A DNA stretch of 64,000 nucleotides, from contig QZCP01000032.1 of the NCBI GenBank assembly GCA_003956705.1, forward strand, positions 1 through 64,000. Direction: 5' to 3'. Positions 12,563 through 25,122 of this stretch are shown piece after piece. The DNA comes from Brevipalpus yothersi. Its lineage: Eukaryota > Arthropoda > Arachnida > Trombidiformes > Tenuipalpidae. How positions within the stretch are numbered: position 1 is the stretch's first letter; each line of letters opens with the position of its first letter. Position numbers and translations under genes: made by a program. The notes under the pieces are model-generated. The model saw only the letters and a program-made list of their open reading frames with translations, was not told where the DNA came from and ran no database searches.

Positions 12563-14758
12563 TCCTCACGTTTTGAGGGTTGAATAATTCTCAGTCTAAG
12601 AGTATCTGACTATACATATGGATCTATTACACACGAAAGACAATGTGAGACTAACAGGAAGTTCAGTGAAGATAACTGCAAAAGATTGTAGAGATCGTTT
12701 CTTTCTCTCTTTATCTCTCACTCTTGTGTAATTTTCACGAGATCCATTGACTTTGAAAAAAGATGGCTAAGTTGATGGTCAATGACTGGATCAGATGTTT
12801 GATGGCAGATGATCTCTCTTATAATAGTAGCTGCATGCATTGTATGTGTGTGTTTAGAAAAATGAAATGAGATCTCAGCTGATCGAGGTCATCGATTCGG
12901 AAAGAATGTAGATGTGCAAGGTAATGAAAAATATGAGAGCCCATACAACTTTGGAAAAGAATGAGAGAGATAGAGAGAGATGAATGGAAAGAGGTTACTT
13001 CATTACTTGAAACACACAAAAGTGAAGGAACGGTCACTGGTAAGGGGGATTGTTATTCATCATAAATATCATATACATAAATATGCAACAATTTTTTTAT
13101 TCTTGCGAAATGCTCGGAAATTTTCTTTGGGCTCTTTTTCCAGCGGCCACTTTCATTATTACGATCTTGCATTGGCCGAGTAACATTCTTACACTCAATC
13201 CAAGTAAAGAGAAAGAGAAAGAGAGAGAGAGGAAAAAAAACTAAATTATAGCATGAAATCTATAAATGATTATGCCAAGTGCGAAGAGAGAGGAATAAGA
13301 AATGGCCACCATCAAAGCTTGAAAACTCAGCCCAACTCCTATATGAGTATAAGCTGTATTCAATGAGCGATGAGCCCAAATGATGAGCCTACTCCTCGTG
13401 GCAGCCTAAACCTGCTTCTATCCTTAATGGTCATTATCTTTTTTTTCTCTCTCTCTCTTTCTCCAAAATAGACCTTGAGGCCCACTAGTCTGCTATTCTA
13501 GACTCATGGTCCTGTGTGAGAGAGAGAGGAAAAAAAGACGTTCAAGAAAAAACGCGAGCACTCGGGCTTGCAATCGCATCATGAGAATCGCTGCACACAC
13601 ACACACACTCAGCCACTATTTGGAAAAACGAGAGACAGAAGCAAACCCTCTGTCTTAAGCCTCCGAAATCATGTACCTTGTATTTTTTTCCCCAATTTTT
13701 TTTCTCAGTAAGTTCAAGCCCCTCGAAAATTTTGGCAACTTAAATAATTTATGTGTGCGAGAAGTGTTGGGACTGCTACTACTGTTGCCGCTGCTACTTT
13801 ACCCCTCTGTACTGTGATAGTTATGGAGAGAAAATTGTGAAAGCAATGAAAAATTTTTAATACACTTCTCTATACCACTATGCAGAACTGATGACAAGAA
13901 TAAAAACGTTCAGGTTGATTGAGTTGATGATGATCGTTTGAGGATTGTGAGATAGTGGCGATTCTCTTGATGGTTACATGATTTAGATAGAGAAAGAGAG
14001 AGAGAGAGAACAAGAAAATGATGGATGTTCTCGTCAAATGGGAAGTGTTAACCACTTTTTACTTGAACTGGCCTCAGAATGGAGAGAGAGAGGACATAAA
14101 AAAGCAGGAAACTTCTTCTTAAAAGATTGAGAGAGGTTGACATCAACGTATTGATGTTCTAGCGTGTTAACTATCTAATCCAATGTTGTTATAAGACATT
14201 TATGATTGTAAAATTCTTTAATCGGGCAAAAAGTAGGGTGTAGCAGTAAGGTATGCTTTGCCATACCCTTCATACCACCCGTAATGAATTTCGAATTACT
14301 ATCAGGAACTATGTATCGAGATGCCCTCAAGGATGTGTGTGTGTTCTGAGCAAAATTTCTCTCTCAATAGAAGGTCAGTTGTGCAACCTCTTGTTTACGA
14401 TGGTACCTCTCAGGAGGATCTTCCATTCATTTGGCGCATTCTTTTGATAATAAGAGAAAGAAACTCGACACCAAACAAAAACTGTGCGTATATTTTTAAA
14501 CATTCAAGAAAAACTATGAAAATTGTCAAAAATTAAAAAAAGTATAATTGCAAGTCAAACAGAATAATCTGACATTTGATCACGTAAAGAGAGAAAGAGA
14601 GAGCAGCTTCTTCTCTCCTTCCCGCTTCTTTTTAAGAGAGGAAAAGAGAGAGATAAACTAAACTAACTTTTTTGTTGAGAGAAAGAAATCAGAGTTGATG
14701 AAACCTTGTAATTCTTGTTACTCTCATCATGTCATCATGAGAGAGAATGCAAAAAAAC

Positions 14759-14816
<58 letters not shown>

Positions 14817-17800
14817 TAAGTGGAGGACTGACCTAATTTACCGGAAGTTGCTTGCCTGGGAGACTCTGTCAAGATTCTTTCTTGACCGGACATGGATGAT
14901 GTGTCTGAGTTAGCATCACAATTATTCTCATTACTGTGAGAACCCGAAGAGGAGGCCGATGAGGTAGGAGATGAAGACGATGGGGAAGAGGAGGAAGATT
15001 GTTGCTGTTGAGGGAGATTCTGCTTCTTCTCACAAGATAGATCCTTGGATACTTCGGAACTTTTGCCACTATTTTCACACGATTCTGGTTTAGATATGGG
15101 AATGTTCTCCAGATTGTTGCTACTTCTACCATAGCAATTGCCACTATTACCACTACTGCTAGTACCATTGCCGATGTTGTTATGATTGTTTTCAATGGTT
15201 GAAAAAGCTAATCTGTCAGCTTGACTTGATGGACGGCTAGATGTGATCGATTTCGCTGAGGTCAAAGGTGCTGGTAACGAAGTCAATGAACAGGGTGACT
15301 GGGAAGATGACTGATGGTGATGATTTTGATGATGATATAATGAAGAATACTGTCGAGGCAAAGTTGAACAATTAGATGGAAGTGAAATCGGTGCTGAACT
15401 TGTGGAAGCTGACAATGGTTGGGAAGACTGTGGAAAAGTAAGAGTGGGAGTGATGGCAGAAGAAGTATTAGAAGAAGAAGAAGAAGGAGGGGGAAGATGA
15501 TTTGAGTGAGAAAAATGAGATGATGGCGGGGGTGGGATTGGCGGCGGTGATGATGGATAAGAAGGATGTAATCGCGGATAGGCACACGGATGCCCGTTTG
15601 GGTTGGTGGATGCTGGATGCTGAATTCCTCGTCCAGATGATGATATCCGTAGACCACCAGGATCGCCAGAGGGTGAATTACGCTTTGCATTGTACATTTT
15701 GAGAACATTATGGAAACACACTGTTGAACAGTATATTTTACCATCACTAGCGGGTAGAAAAAGTTTGCCCAACAGTGATCGTTGACAACAATTACACTTA
15801 AAACACATCTCATTTGCGTGCCAATGACGAGAATCATGCTTAATTGAGCCAATTCCACAATTGATTAGCTCTCCACACTCTTCACATAGCTCAGCAAATA
15901 TAGCATTAAAACACGTTAAACAGTATGGATATTCGGAATCTTTTCGAATGTGATGCTGTTCATTGGCACGTATCATGTTAGGCTTTGCCATCACATACTG
16001 TTGACCACCCAATGACCGGCGACATTCGTAACAACAAAAACATGCAATGTGCCAAACTTTGTCTTCAGCCTGAGATAGGGAAAAAAAGCGAAAGAAAAAA
16101 ATTGTGGAAAGAAATAAGAAATGTGTGAGAATGATTCTGAGCAATTAAGAGTTGTCCATTCGTGAAAATAATCGCTATTGAACAGATATACACAGCATTT
16201 CGTGCAATCAGTGATCCTGGAAGGTTATGCAATCATGATTTCAACTGGTCAAAGAGTGGATTAACATGTTGGGAGGGGGAAAGACATGGAAAGCCAATAA
16301 GTAAACTTACAGGTAAGTAGCTGATCAATTAAATATAAAAGCGTAAATCAATTAAGAAATAAAGAAAGGAATAATAAGAATCAAGAAGGAATAATCATTG
16401 TTAGCTTTGAAGGTTGATGTATTTTCATTTTCACTGTTTCTCCAGTCAAAATTGAAAGATTTGCCCAGTTACTTTTGACTCAAGATTTGCTTGGCTGGCT
16501 AACATAATAAATCTTTTATTCTTCTTCTCTTCTTCTTTCTCTTCAAAGTGTTGATAAAAAAAACCTGTAGAACTGGGAAAACATTATGCTGTACTTATCA
16601 TCATCAGCTTACAAGAGCCACTCTTTCTTCCATCTTAATCCACAAACAAATTCCTTAATTCAACAATAAATTTCAAATATTACTACATTCTCTTTCTCTA
16701 ACACATTCACACGAAATTATAGCCTTTCCTTCTTACAGATATATCAAACCTACTCATTTTCACTGCACAATCATGGCTATTTGAATGGAAAACTTCCTGA
16801 AGTTATCTAACACAGATCAACTAGTTAGCTGCATATTATCATGATAGTATGCAAGACTAATCACCTTCCTCTCTATCGTGTCCCGAGAAGAGAGATAGAA
16901 GAGGTAAAAGACTTTACTAATATGCTCTGAATTGACATGAGATGAACGAAAATTTTTTCCAAAAACTTTTATGGAACTTTTCCAAAAACAGATTCCGAAA
17001 AAAAGGAGTGATACACGCCGGAAAACGTGCCCTGAGCTGGAATAGTTTCATTTTTTTGGGCTAAAAAAATGTGATAGCCTGAGAAGAAACGTGTAAATCA
17101 TCGAAATGTGATAGAAGTACAATTGGAGTAGATGAGAGAGAGATGAAATTTTGATCACCAAGTTGAAAAAGTTAAGCAAGTGGCAATATTTGATGATGAA
17201 TGTTTGGGTCAATCTTACATCATGGTGTTTCGGTTCTTTAACCCTTAAACATCGGCAAGATAGAGACAAACTTAGAATATAATTTTGATATATGACCCGA
17301 ACTCTTGGTTAAAAAGTGGATCATCGTGAAAGAGGTTTTCGTGTCCGATCAAATGTTTCGAGATTGAAGATCTTCCTCTCTCTCTCTCTCTCCTAAATAT
17401 ATTTCAAACTGTACAACTACCTTATTACCTTGATAGAGACCTCAAACCCTGTTTTTGTTGTTCCCTTAAATGGATACACTTCAGTTTTTACTAACCCGAG
17501 AGTATAGTTAATTCATGAGCTTACAAACGATTATAACTGGTTCGATTCCAGTATGTTCATGGTATATATCATATACATGTATATAAAATACTTTAAGCAT
17601 TATTTCATACACTAGCCTGTTTCTTTCCTTCAATTAAGAGCTTCATTATCGTTGAGACTTTACTTTATTTCTTTTATATATATCTCTTCTTTTCTCTTTA
17701 GAGGATTGCAAAACATGAGCCGCTCTCTTTTTTTTTGCTTATTCTTGATTATCTTTTTTCACTCCTTTTCATAAGTTCCGAGGCTCATGATACGATGATC

Positions 17801-19304
17801 AAACTATGAGTGGAAAGCAATATAACAGATATAATGATGGGCAGCTATATATTCTTTTATCTTTTGAAATTGAAAAAAGAACGAAACTGGTTATGTTTAA
17901 GCATTTTTCTCTCTCATTTATCTGATGTATATAGAAACAAAAAAGATACTTATCATCATCTATAAGGATGAAATAATCAGAAGCCACAATGCGTGAAATA
18001 AGAAAGTTATGGGCCTTAAAATGAGAGAGAATAAGAATAAGAGGAAGAAGAAAAAAAGTTGAAATCATCATGATCATCAGGAAAGAGAAAGAAAAGAATT
18101 AGTTATGTTGATAATCACGAAAATTAAGTAGACTTTAAATTATTACTCAAATTTGATTGCATATTTTGGGATAGAAAATCACGAATATGTAACACATAAC
18201 TTCACAAAATTGGATAACTGATAAGAATCGGAATAATGGAAGAGTGTTTGAGGAGGAACATTATATTTAACCAGAAATTTAACCGGAAAAAAAAGAAGAA
18301 GCAAAAGCATTTTCAATCAATGTTACATGATTACTTACTTCAGTACATTGTTCTTCGAGTATCAATTTGTCACAGTAAGCACATCGAGGCTTGAAAAGTT
18401 CCAAAAAATGACGAAAACAAAATAAATTAACCATCTTCTTATCACAATGTGGATTAATATATGCTCTAAAATCAACCAAAACTTCATTACACACTGAACA
18501 CACAAAACAATCAATGTGACAGAAAAGTGAATTATTGGTCGGTGTCACACTTGACGATGTTGTAGACGTTTCAACGGCAATCTTATTATTATTAACTTTA
18601 CCGAAACCATTCAAATGTCCATTCGGTAATCCATTACAACTGCTCACAATTGTATCTTTAAGAGTATTCATGATCGATGAAGCTGAATGATGCTTAAAGT
18701 ATGATTGTATATAATTGTGGCCATTTGATATGGATGTCAGTGTACGTCGAGGTAATGTTGCCAATCCATCACGAATATTGATCATTACACAATATGTTTT
18801 CAAATCAATATTCAAATTACACCGGAAACATTTACCTTCCACACGGTCATTGTGATACAATCGTGGATGTAATTGAGATCGTCGAAGTTGATTTTGGATA
18901 AACTTAATTTCCGCTGATGTTGCATAATGGCCACCACCGATACCAATTGTACTGATACAATTGATACTGTTTAACGATGAGGTTGACGATGAATTCAATA
19001 TACCACGATCATGAGGTGGTATTTGTCGTATAAGTTGATCAGAACGCCAAGCCATACCTTTGTATCCGTTCAAAAATCGCTGTATATTTTCAACATCAGT
19101 ATCGGACGATAATAATACGGAAACATTATGATGATTACCATTAACATTGCCACTCTTAACAGAATAACCGACACGAGACGACTGATGATCATTCACAGAT
19201 GGCAAACCGTTTACAGTAGCCGGTAACAGCTGATGTATATGATGATGATTTAATGTGTAACTTTGGTTAGCAGCATTATTAGTGAGATGAGTCTGTTGAG
19301 CCAT
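10740..19304 (-). CDS. pk (prickle): Prickle, planar cell polarity protein (PET + 3 LIM, CaaX)
   Basis: Cytoplasmic core protein of planar cell polarity, partner of Van Gogh. Three coding exons, 18339-19304, 14833-16069 and 10740-12124, join in phase to about 1195 residues. Exon A holds a divergent PET region (QLIRQIPPHD at 90-99, then AEIKFIQNQLRRSQL at 131-145), LIM1 (C159, C162, H263, C266, C269, C272, C296, H299) and the start of LIM2. The splice joins QCTE to AEDKVWH, exactly as in known prickles. Exon B has the rest of LIM2, LIM3 (HWHANEMCF...SLLGKLFLP) and a long Ser/Pro/His tail. Exon C has the acidic Ser-rich prickle tail (CSSC, then poly-Ser and DDDFDYDLDYKL) and ends CVLS, a farnesylation CaaX box expected in prickle. 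The exon B donor may be GTCAGT after 14833 or GTAAAT after 14842; both keep phase. Unusual points: about 80 extra residues within LIM1 and about 20 in LIM2. An AG abuts the start ATG, so a 5' non-coding exon is likely. Confidence 0.94.
12531..12561. repeat. (AG)n microsatellite in prickle intron 2
   Basis: About 15 perfect dinucleotide units. In the prickle transcript it reads as (CU)n and lies about 400 nt upstream of the exon C acceptor. Confidence 0.93.
14762..14812. repeat. (GA)n tract directly downstream of the prickle exon B donor
   Basis: About 25 GA units on the plus strand. In the prickle transcript this is a (CU)n pyrimidine tract beginning about 20 nt after the exon B donor at 14832, so it sits in the zone where pyrimidine-binding splicing regulators act. 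Confidence 0.95.
16070..18338 (-). other. Prickle intron 1 (about 2.3 kb)
   Basis: AT-rich non-coding sequence separating the exon carrying PET, LIM1 and the start of LIM2 from the exon carrying the rest of LIM2 and LIM3. It includes a short (CT)n patch at about 17377-17392. No other gene was seen. Confidence 0.75.
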
Positions 19305-20886
19305 CTGAGCAATCAGACTAAAATATGTGAGATGTGTACGTATTGTTTCACTCCGAAAATGAGAGAGAGAGAGAACAAAAGAGAAAGAGAGAAGTAAAAA
19401 AAAGTTTTTTTTCACACTTATGTGAACTGTGAACTGTGCCGAGAACTTGTACTTCAGCAAACTTTCTTCAAGAACAATTCTTCAAAAGTGAAAGAAAGAG
19501 AGAGAGAGTCAAAAAAAGTTGTTACTTTTTTAACAGGTGACTTAAAGATTGAATAACGGTAATAAAAAATTCATTGGTTAGAAATAAAATCCTCTAATAA
19601 AATTATATGAGTACAGTTATGATGGTGTCTCTTATCAGAATCTCACAGATTATCATGATTAGATTACTTCCAGATGATTCTTTACGATGAGAGTGAGAGA
19701 TGATTAATAAGTTGAGAATCAAAGTTGAAATTCAACTGTTGAGTTTATTGTAAGCGTGAAACGGAAAAAAAGTTGCTAAAAAAGTTCTAAGATCGTTCGG
19801 CTGCCATCTTTTGAGGAGTCTAAATTTTTTACCAGAACTAAATTGATACTCGCCATCTACTGGTTCCAAAATGTGCGTGTGTGTTACGAAATTGAAGGAA
19901 TTTTCGGCAAGAATTGGAACGATTGCTATGAATAAATTGGAGTTAATCAGATACTGATTCTCTATTCAACTCTGGTAAATGGAATGTTCATTTTATAGAA
20001 ATATTTCGAAAAGGTCGCAACTTTCCCGCTCCATTGAATTTGTGATTTTAGTTTTTGGCACATTTTTTCTTGATGATAATTCATTTTCATAGCAGGGTAT
20101 TTCATTTTGAAGAATGATCTTATAGACTTGGATCGAATGCGCTTTAATGTTAATGTTATCCAGAAAAATTCTCTTTCCAATCTTTTAAGAATTTTAAGAT
20201 CTCATTGTGGATCATCCAGAGCTACCTCACGAAGAGTCTTGCTTTGATGATGGGAATAAGCGTAAGTTCAGATTTTGGGCAATGTTTAACTAAGAAAGCA
20301 ACACAAAAACTCAAAAGATCAATCAAAAATCGGTGGTACCTGAATAGCTTTTCAGCAACTGCTTTTAATGAGAGAAAGTTTTGATCTGACAAGCCTTATC
20401 TAGTCTAGGTTCTTATTATCAATCGAGTTATCATTTGGAATCAATATTCATCGTGTTAGCACGTATCTTGATTTCCAGTGAAATGCTCTCTTCTGCTTGA
20501 CTGTCATCTGTACTAGGCACTTCCCTACTCACATAACTTTCCAGCACTCATAATGCACCCAATCCACTGTGGTTTAATTTGAGAAAATTGGAGATCAACT
20601 GGGAATAAGACACAAAAAGGAAACGACAATGTAATTCAAAATGGTTTTAATACGCTCAATATGATTAAGTCCATGTGAAGAGAGAACACCAAAAATTCCA
20701 TCGAACGTATGAAGTTTCCATACTCTTTGGCAGGAAACTATGAATAATTCCTTATAGAATATTTCTATTGTCCATAGAAATATCCCAGAATTGTCATAGA
20801 TTGGGGAAAATCATATTAATTCGTACAAGATGAAAAAATCGAAATTACAGGCTCACGGAAGCAATCACCTTTTATCCTTTATCCAA
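19305..20886. promoter_or_regulatory. Region between prickle start and TCERG1 stop
   Basis: Both genes are on the minus strand, so this interval should hold the TCERG1 3' untranslated region and the prickle promoter plus any 5' non-coding exon. A GA-rich patch lies at 19359-19400. A CTCF-like motif at 19851-19863 is listed separately. No supported coding region. Confidence 0.6.
19851..19863 (-). promoter_or_regulatory. CTCF-like core motif, downstream flank of TCERG1
   Basis: The minus strand reads CCAGTAGATGGCG, which fits the published animal CTCF core (CCASYAGRKGGCR-type). It lies about 1 kb beyond the TCERG1 stop codon. Binding is not shown by sequence alone. Confidence 0.4.
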
Positions 20887-23800
20887 TCAGGGCTTGTTTG
20901 TTGGTCTTCTGGCTGGCTCAGATGCTGTGGGTGGTGGAGGGGGTCCTTTACGATCTAATTCTTCGATGTAGGACATAAGTAGATGTCTCCTTTCATCTTC
21001 TATACAGTCGAGTACAAGATATCGCTTGTCACTTTGCAAAACAGCAATTATATCCTGAAGATGCTGCTCGGAATCCTCTATAGATTTTTTTGACTTGTAA
21101 GTGATGATTTTAGTTTCTTTAAGCAATTCCTTAAAATGATTCTTTGCTTGTGCTAGCTTATCTTTCAAATATTCACGAAACTCACGTTCACATTTTCTAT
21201 CTCGAGAGGAAAATTTGGTATACCTAGGATCGTCTTTGATTAGCCGGCGTATTTCGCGCCAGGATGATGTTAAAGTTATTTCTCTAGTTTCTTCTAGCAA
21301 TTCGCGGAATTTTTCTTTCTTTTTCTTATGGAGAGCATCAATGTGAACATTGAAAAGTTTCTCCCTCTCATCCCTATCCAGAGACGAAATAAATTCCCAC
21401 CTATGGTCTTTCTTCAACACTTTCTTCGCTTCTTTCCAAGAGAAATCAGGGTTCCTAACAAGATCAGTTAACAAAGCATTGAAGTGTTCTACAGCCTCTG
21501 CATGCTTGTGTTGCTCCCGTTCCTTATCACGTTCTCTAAAGTGAGATGATAGTTCACGAGCTACTTCTTTCTCACGTTCTCGAAGACTGGCCTCGATCCT
21601 CTCCTGTTTTTCCTTTATTTTTTCTCTGAGAATACAGAAAAAAAATCGATTGAGAATGATAATTAACTCTAAAGTAACATCATTATTGAGTAATTACCTT
21701 TCTCGAGCAGGGATTTCATCATCCTCTTCACTGTTCCTCTCGTTCAATGAATCGTTTGTTGAGTCAATTCTTCGAGAAGGGAGACTGTTTATGTAACTCT
21801 TGAATGTGTCTTCTCGAGTACTGCTACTGTCAAGCGCTTTATAGCGAGGATCATCTCGAATTTTTTCTTTAGTTTCTGACCATCTTGAATGACGATCGAG
21901 ATGAGTTTGTTCTTTGAGCAGTTCCAGAAAACCTTGCTTAGCCTGGTGAGAGAAGAATTTCAGAAAGAAAATTTAAGCTGAGGTAGATGTTGATTAAGAT
22001 TATAAAATTCAATTTCAAAAAAGAAAAGATGGAGATAAAGTTGCTTGCGATTGTTCTGATTCATCTCTTCATCCTTGAGATGGAATATCTAGAAGTGAAT
22101 GATGAAAATCATGATTGTTGATTATCTTTAGCAGGATGTGTGAATAATTCCCAAGATTTTTTTCGAGCTTCCAAAATGAATGAAAGCGTTTAGGGAAATG
22201 TTTTGATTATAGCAGAGAATCATGATCCATGAATGGTTATAACTTACAACAAGCGATATCTGAATGAAAAATATGCAAACCCCTCAAGATATCGGATATT
22301 TTTTTACGATAAATTAGCAGTTGAGTATGGATGAATATCTCTTCACAGTGTGCAAGATAACGCAAACTGGAGCTTGAAGGAGAGAAGCATTGAAGAATTG
22401 CTGAGTCCAACTGTAAATTCAATCAGTATTAACTAAAGAGTTCGCATTCCCAATGAAAACACAGGTGGGTGTGTAGGTCATTACAAAACAATCGAAAGGT
22501 ATATGGAGCAATGGAAAATAAAGTGGGTATTTACCTTCTCTCTTTGAGCGGCTTTTTCTTCCTTTTCCTTTCTCCTTAGGTCAGAAATATAATCATTAAA
22601 AATATTCTCACGGTCTTTAGATTTTTCAATGTTTCTAAAACGCTCATCCTTGGAATACTTCTGTGCAAATTCACCGTAAGTTGTTCTGTAACTGAGATCT
22701 GCTTCCTCCAAGAGTCTACGAAAATCTTCCTTCTGTTGTTTCAGCCTTTGTCGCTTTTCTCTCCTTTCTTCTTCAGCTTTTTCTTTGACATACTTATCGA
22801 AAACTTGTTTCCTTTCTTTAGATGTGAGAAGCAAATATCGAGGATCGAATACGATTTTTTGAAGCTCTCTTTCCCAAGAGGAAAAAGCGGAAACCTGGAA
22901 AAGTGAATCAGAAAGAGTTAACAATGAAATTGAACTTTCGCAAAGAGTAGTTCTACTCTTTGAGTAAGCTACTCTTTGAGCCTTCGTGACTCGGTAGGGC
23001 ATCTTACCTCTTTTTCAACGAGCATATTGCGGAACATTTGAATACGCTCTTCAAGTGGTATCGTCTCACGTTGTTTTGCAGCAATAATTTGAAGATTGGT
23101 TATCGGGTCCTTCTTATTTTCTTTTTCAGACTCTTCTTCATTTTTCCTGTTACAAAAGAGATGAATTTCAATTTTTTCCAATATGCTCAAGAAGACAATA
23201 ATCAATGTTGGTAACTCACTTTGGTTTTTTTGTAACCTTCTCTGGCTCAACTTCGGCAGGGCGCTTTTCTTGTGGTGAGGATGATGGTTCATCCTCAGAT
23301 TTGGGAGGACCCTCTAATAGTTTATCCACATCAGCCCTACCCTTGAGCTCATGAGGTCTGTCCCAAACCGATGTTTTGGTACTTGGATTGAAGAAAAAAA
23401 CTTTGCTGTCGCCAGTCCAAACAACACACCTAGATAAATTCAGAACAACGGAATATAATTTCATGACTAAGAGTAAATCTTGGTAAACGAATGAGAATTA
23501 TATTGATGGTGGGAATATAGAATCGAGTCACCAATATCTATATTACAATTTGAACTCATAATGAGCTACGATAGGAGGAGAGAATACTCACCATGGCGTC
23601 CCAGTAACTGGTGTACTTGAAATGGGTCTTGACTTATCTCTAGGCTGTTCTGGCTTCTTCTCAGGAACTTTCTCGCTTATAGTCTCTGGTTGTGAGTCAT
23701 CATCCAGAGTCTCCACTCTTACCTCAGAACTTTTGTTCGTATCCATTGCCTTCGGAATCGATTCTCCTTGTTTAGACTTGGCTTTAGCTAAAGCTTCTGA

Positions 23801-25122
23801 AAATGATAAGAAAAAGGAAGTGATATACCTGACTTGAGGTTATGTATTCTTATTACTACCTTCAAGGTTAATTAAGGCTTTAGGCTTGTCCCAAACTGAT
23901 TGTTTGGTCTTTTGGCTGAAATAATAAGGTTTTCCATCTGGTGCTTTGTACTCTGTCCATTCTGCAGCAGCTTGCTTGATTTCAGGATCGACGAGCATAA
24001 GAAGAGCTTGCCTAGCTGGATCCATATGAGGCATTGCTCCCATAATGTTGTTCGGCCATAGGGAATGCTGGGCTACGGCAGGATTCAATGCGAGATTCGG
24101 AGGAACACCAAACGGGTGTGCAACATCATTCAGAGTCTCCACTCTTACCTCAGAACTTTTACTTGTATCCATTGCTTTGGGTATCGATTCCCCTTGCTTA
24201 GCCTTGGCTTTAACTAAAGCTTCTAGAAGTGGTATGAAAAAAAATTAGCATAACAGAAGCGAATTGATCACTGTTAGGTACAACCTTCGAGGTTAATTAA
24301 GGCTTTAGGCTTATCCCATACAGATTGTTTAGTTTTTTGGCTGAAGTAATAAGGCTTTCCATCGGGTGCTTTATATTCTGTCCACTCTGCAGCAGCTTGC
24401 TTAATTTCAGGATCAACCAACAAAAGGAGTGCTTGTCTAGTCGAATCAACGTGAGGCATTGTTCCCATCATGTTGTTTGGCCATAAGGCAGGTTGACCCA
24501 CGGTAGGATTTAATGCGAGATTCGGAGGGACACTGAATGGATGTGCAACTTCGTATGGATGAACAAAACCACGAGGCATAGCAAGTGGATAAGGATTGGC
24601 ACGAAGCATTAAATTTCTTCCCTCATTAGCCGCAGTTGGAGGAGGACATGCAAAAACAAGATTAGGAAGTGCCACCGGTGGACACAATCCGACAGCATTG
24701 GCACCACCACTTACAACTGGAGCTGCTGGGGTACCAACACTCGCACCAATGATTGTTGCCGGATTAACGCTATTCGGATTACCATTCCCTCCAGATCTTT
24801 GTTTATTACCATCATCCTGTCTGATACCAACTTGACTATCGCCATCTGAATCTTGAACAGTGATCGTATTTATATTCTGTGATTGCGGTGTGACTTGAGG
24901 TACTGACACTGGTTGTTGTAGGCCATCTTGTAGTGGTTGCTGTGGAATTAGTTGATTTAGGGTTTGGCCTTGATTTGATAATTGTGTATTAAGTTGATTG
25001 GCTTGCTGTTGGGCCATCTGATTTGATTGTGACTGATCAATTGTCGCAGTAGCAGCAGCAGCAGCAGCTGATGAAGATGATGCCAGAACATGTGTAGGAT
25101 AATCGAATTGTAAAGTATCCAT
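20887..25122 (-). CDS. TCERG1: TCERG1 (CA150) with an Argonaute-derived N-terminus and a duplicated WW domain
   Basis: Nuclear factor coupling RNA polymerase II elongation and splicing; WW domains bind proline-rich splicing factors and FF repeats bind the phosphorylated polymerase tail. Eight exons keep phase: 24285-25122, 23860-24222, 23592-23796, 23220-23429, 23008-23146, 22535-22894, 21698-21942 and 20887-21625, giving about 1032 residues. WW domains begin near residues 246, 367 and 469 (EWTEYKAPDGKPYYF twice, then CVVWTGDSKVFFFNP). About six FF repeats follow, from VSAFSSWERELQKIVFDPRY onward. The C-terminus GPPPPPTASEPARRPTNKP matches human TCERG1. Residues 1-190 match Argonaute-1 of the adjacent gene (MDTLQFDYPTH, then MLRANPYPLAMPRGF) instead of the family's usual N-terminus, and canonical WW1 is absent. 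The exon 1 donor is a weak GTTGTA, while its duplicate has GTAGTA. The gene is head-to-head with Ago1. Confidence 0.92.
23699..24549 (-). repeat. Tandem duplication of a WW-exon/intron/exon unit in TCERG1
   Basis: Unit A (24125-24549, 425 bp) and unit B (23699-24124, 426 bp) each run from a VAHPF-coding start through a WW domain, a 62-63 bp intron, and into an exon ending VETLND or VETLDD. The encoded proteins differ at about 11 positions ahead of the WW domain. The roughly 45 residues ending at LINLE, which include the WW domain, are identical although many third-codon bases differ. Confidence 0.9.

Larger units (their letters stand above)
12125..14832 (-). other. Prickle intron 2 (about 2.7 kb)
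   Basis: Non-coding, with scattered GA-rich patches, a GTAGTTA tandem at about 12397-12428 and two longer GA tracts listed separately. No nested gene was found on either strand. Confidence 0.75.

Noticed and set aside
17501..17560. tRNA-like T-arm (ACTGG TTCGATT CCAGT at 17536-17552)
   Set aside because: The T-stem and loop are perfect, but the 3' acceptor sequence has no complementary 5' partner at the expected distance and no convincing anticodon stem is visible. At most it is a tRNA-derived remnant.
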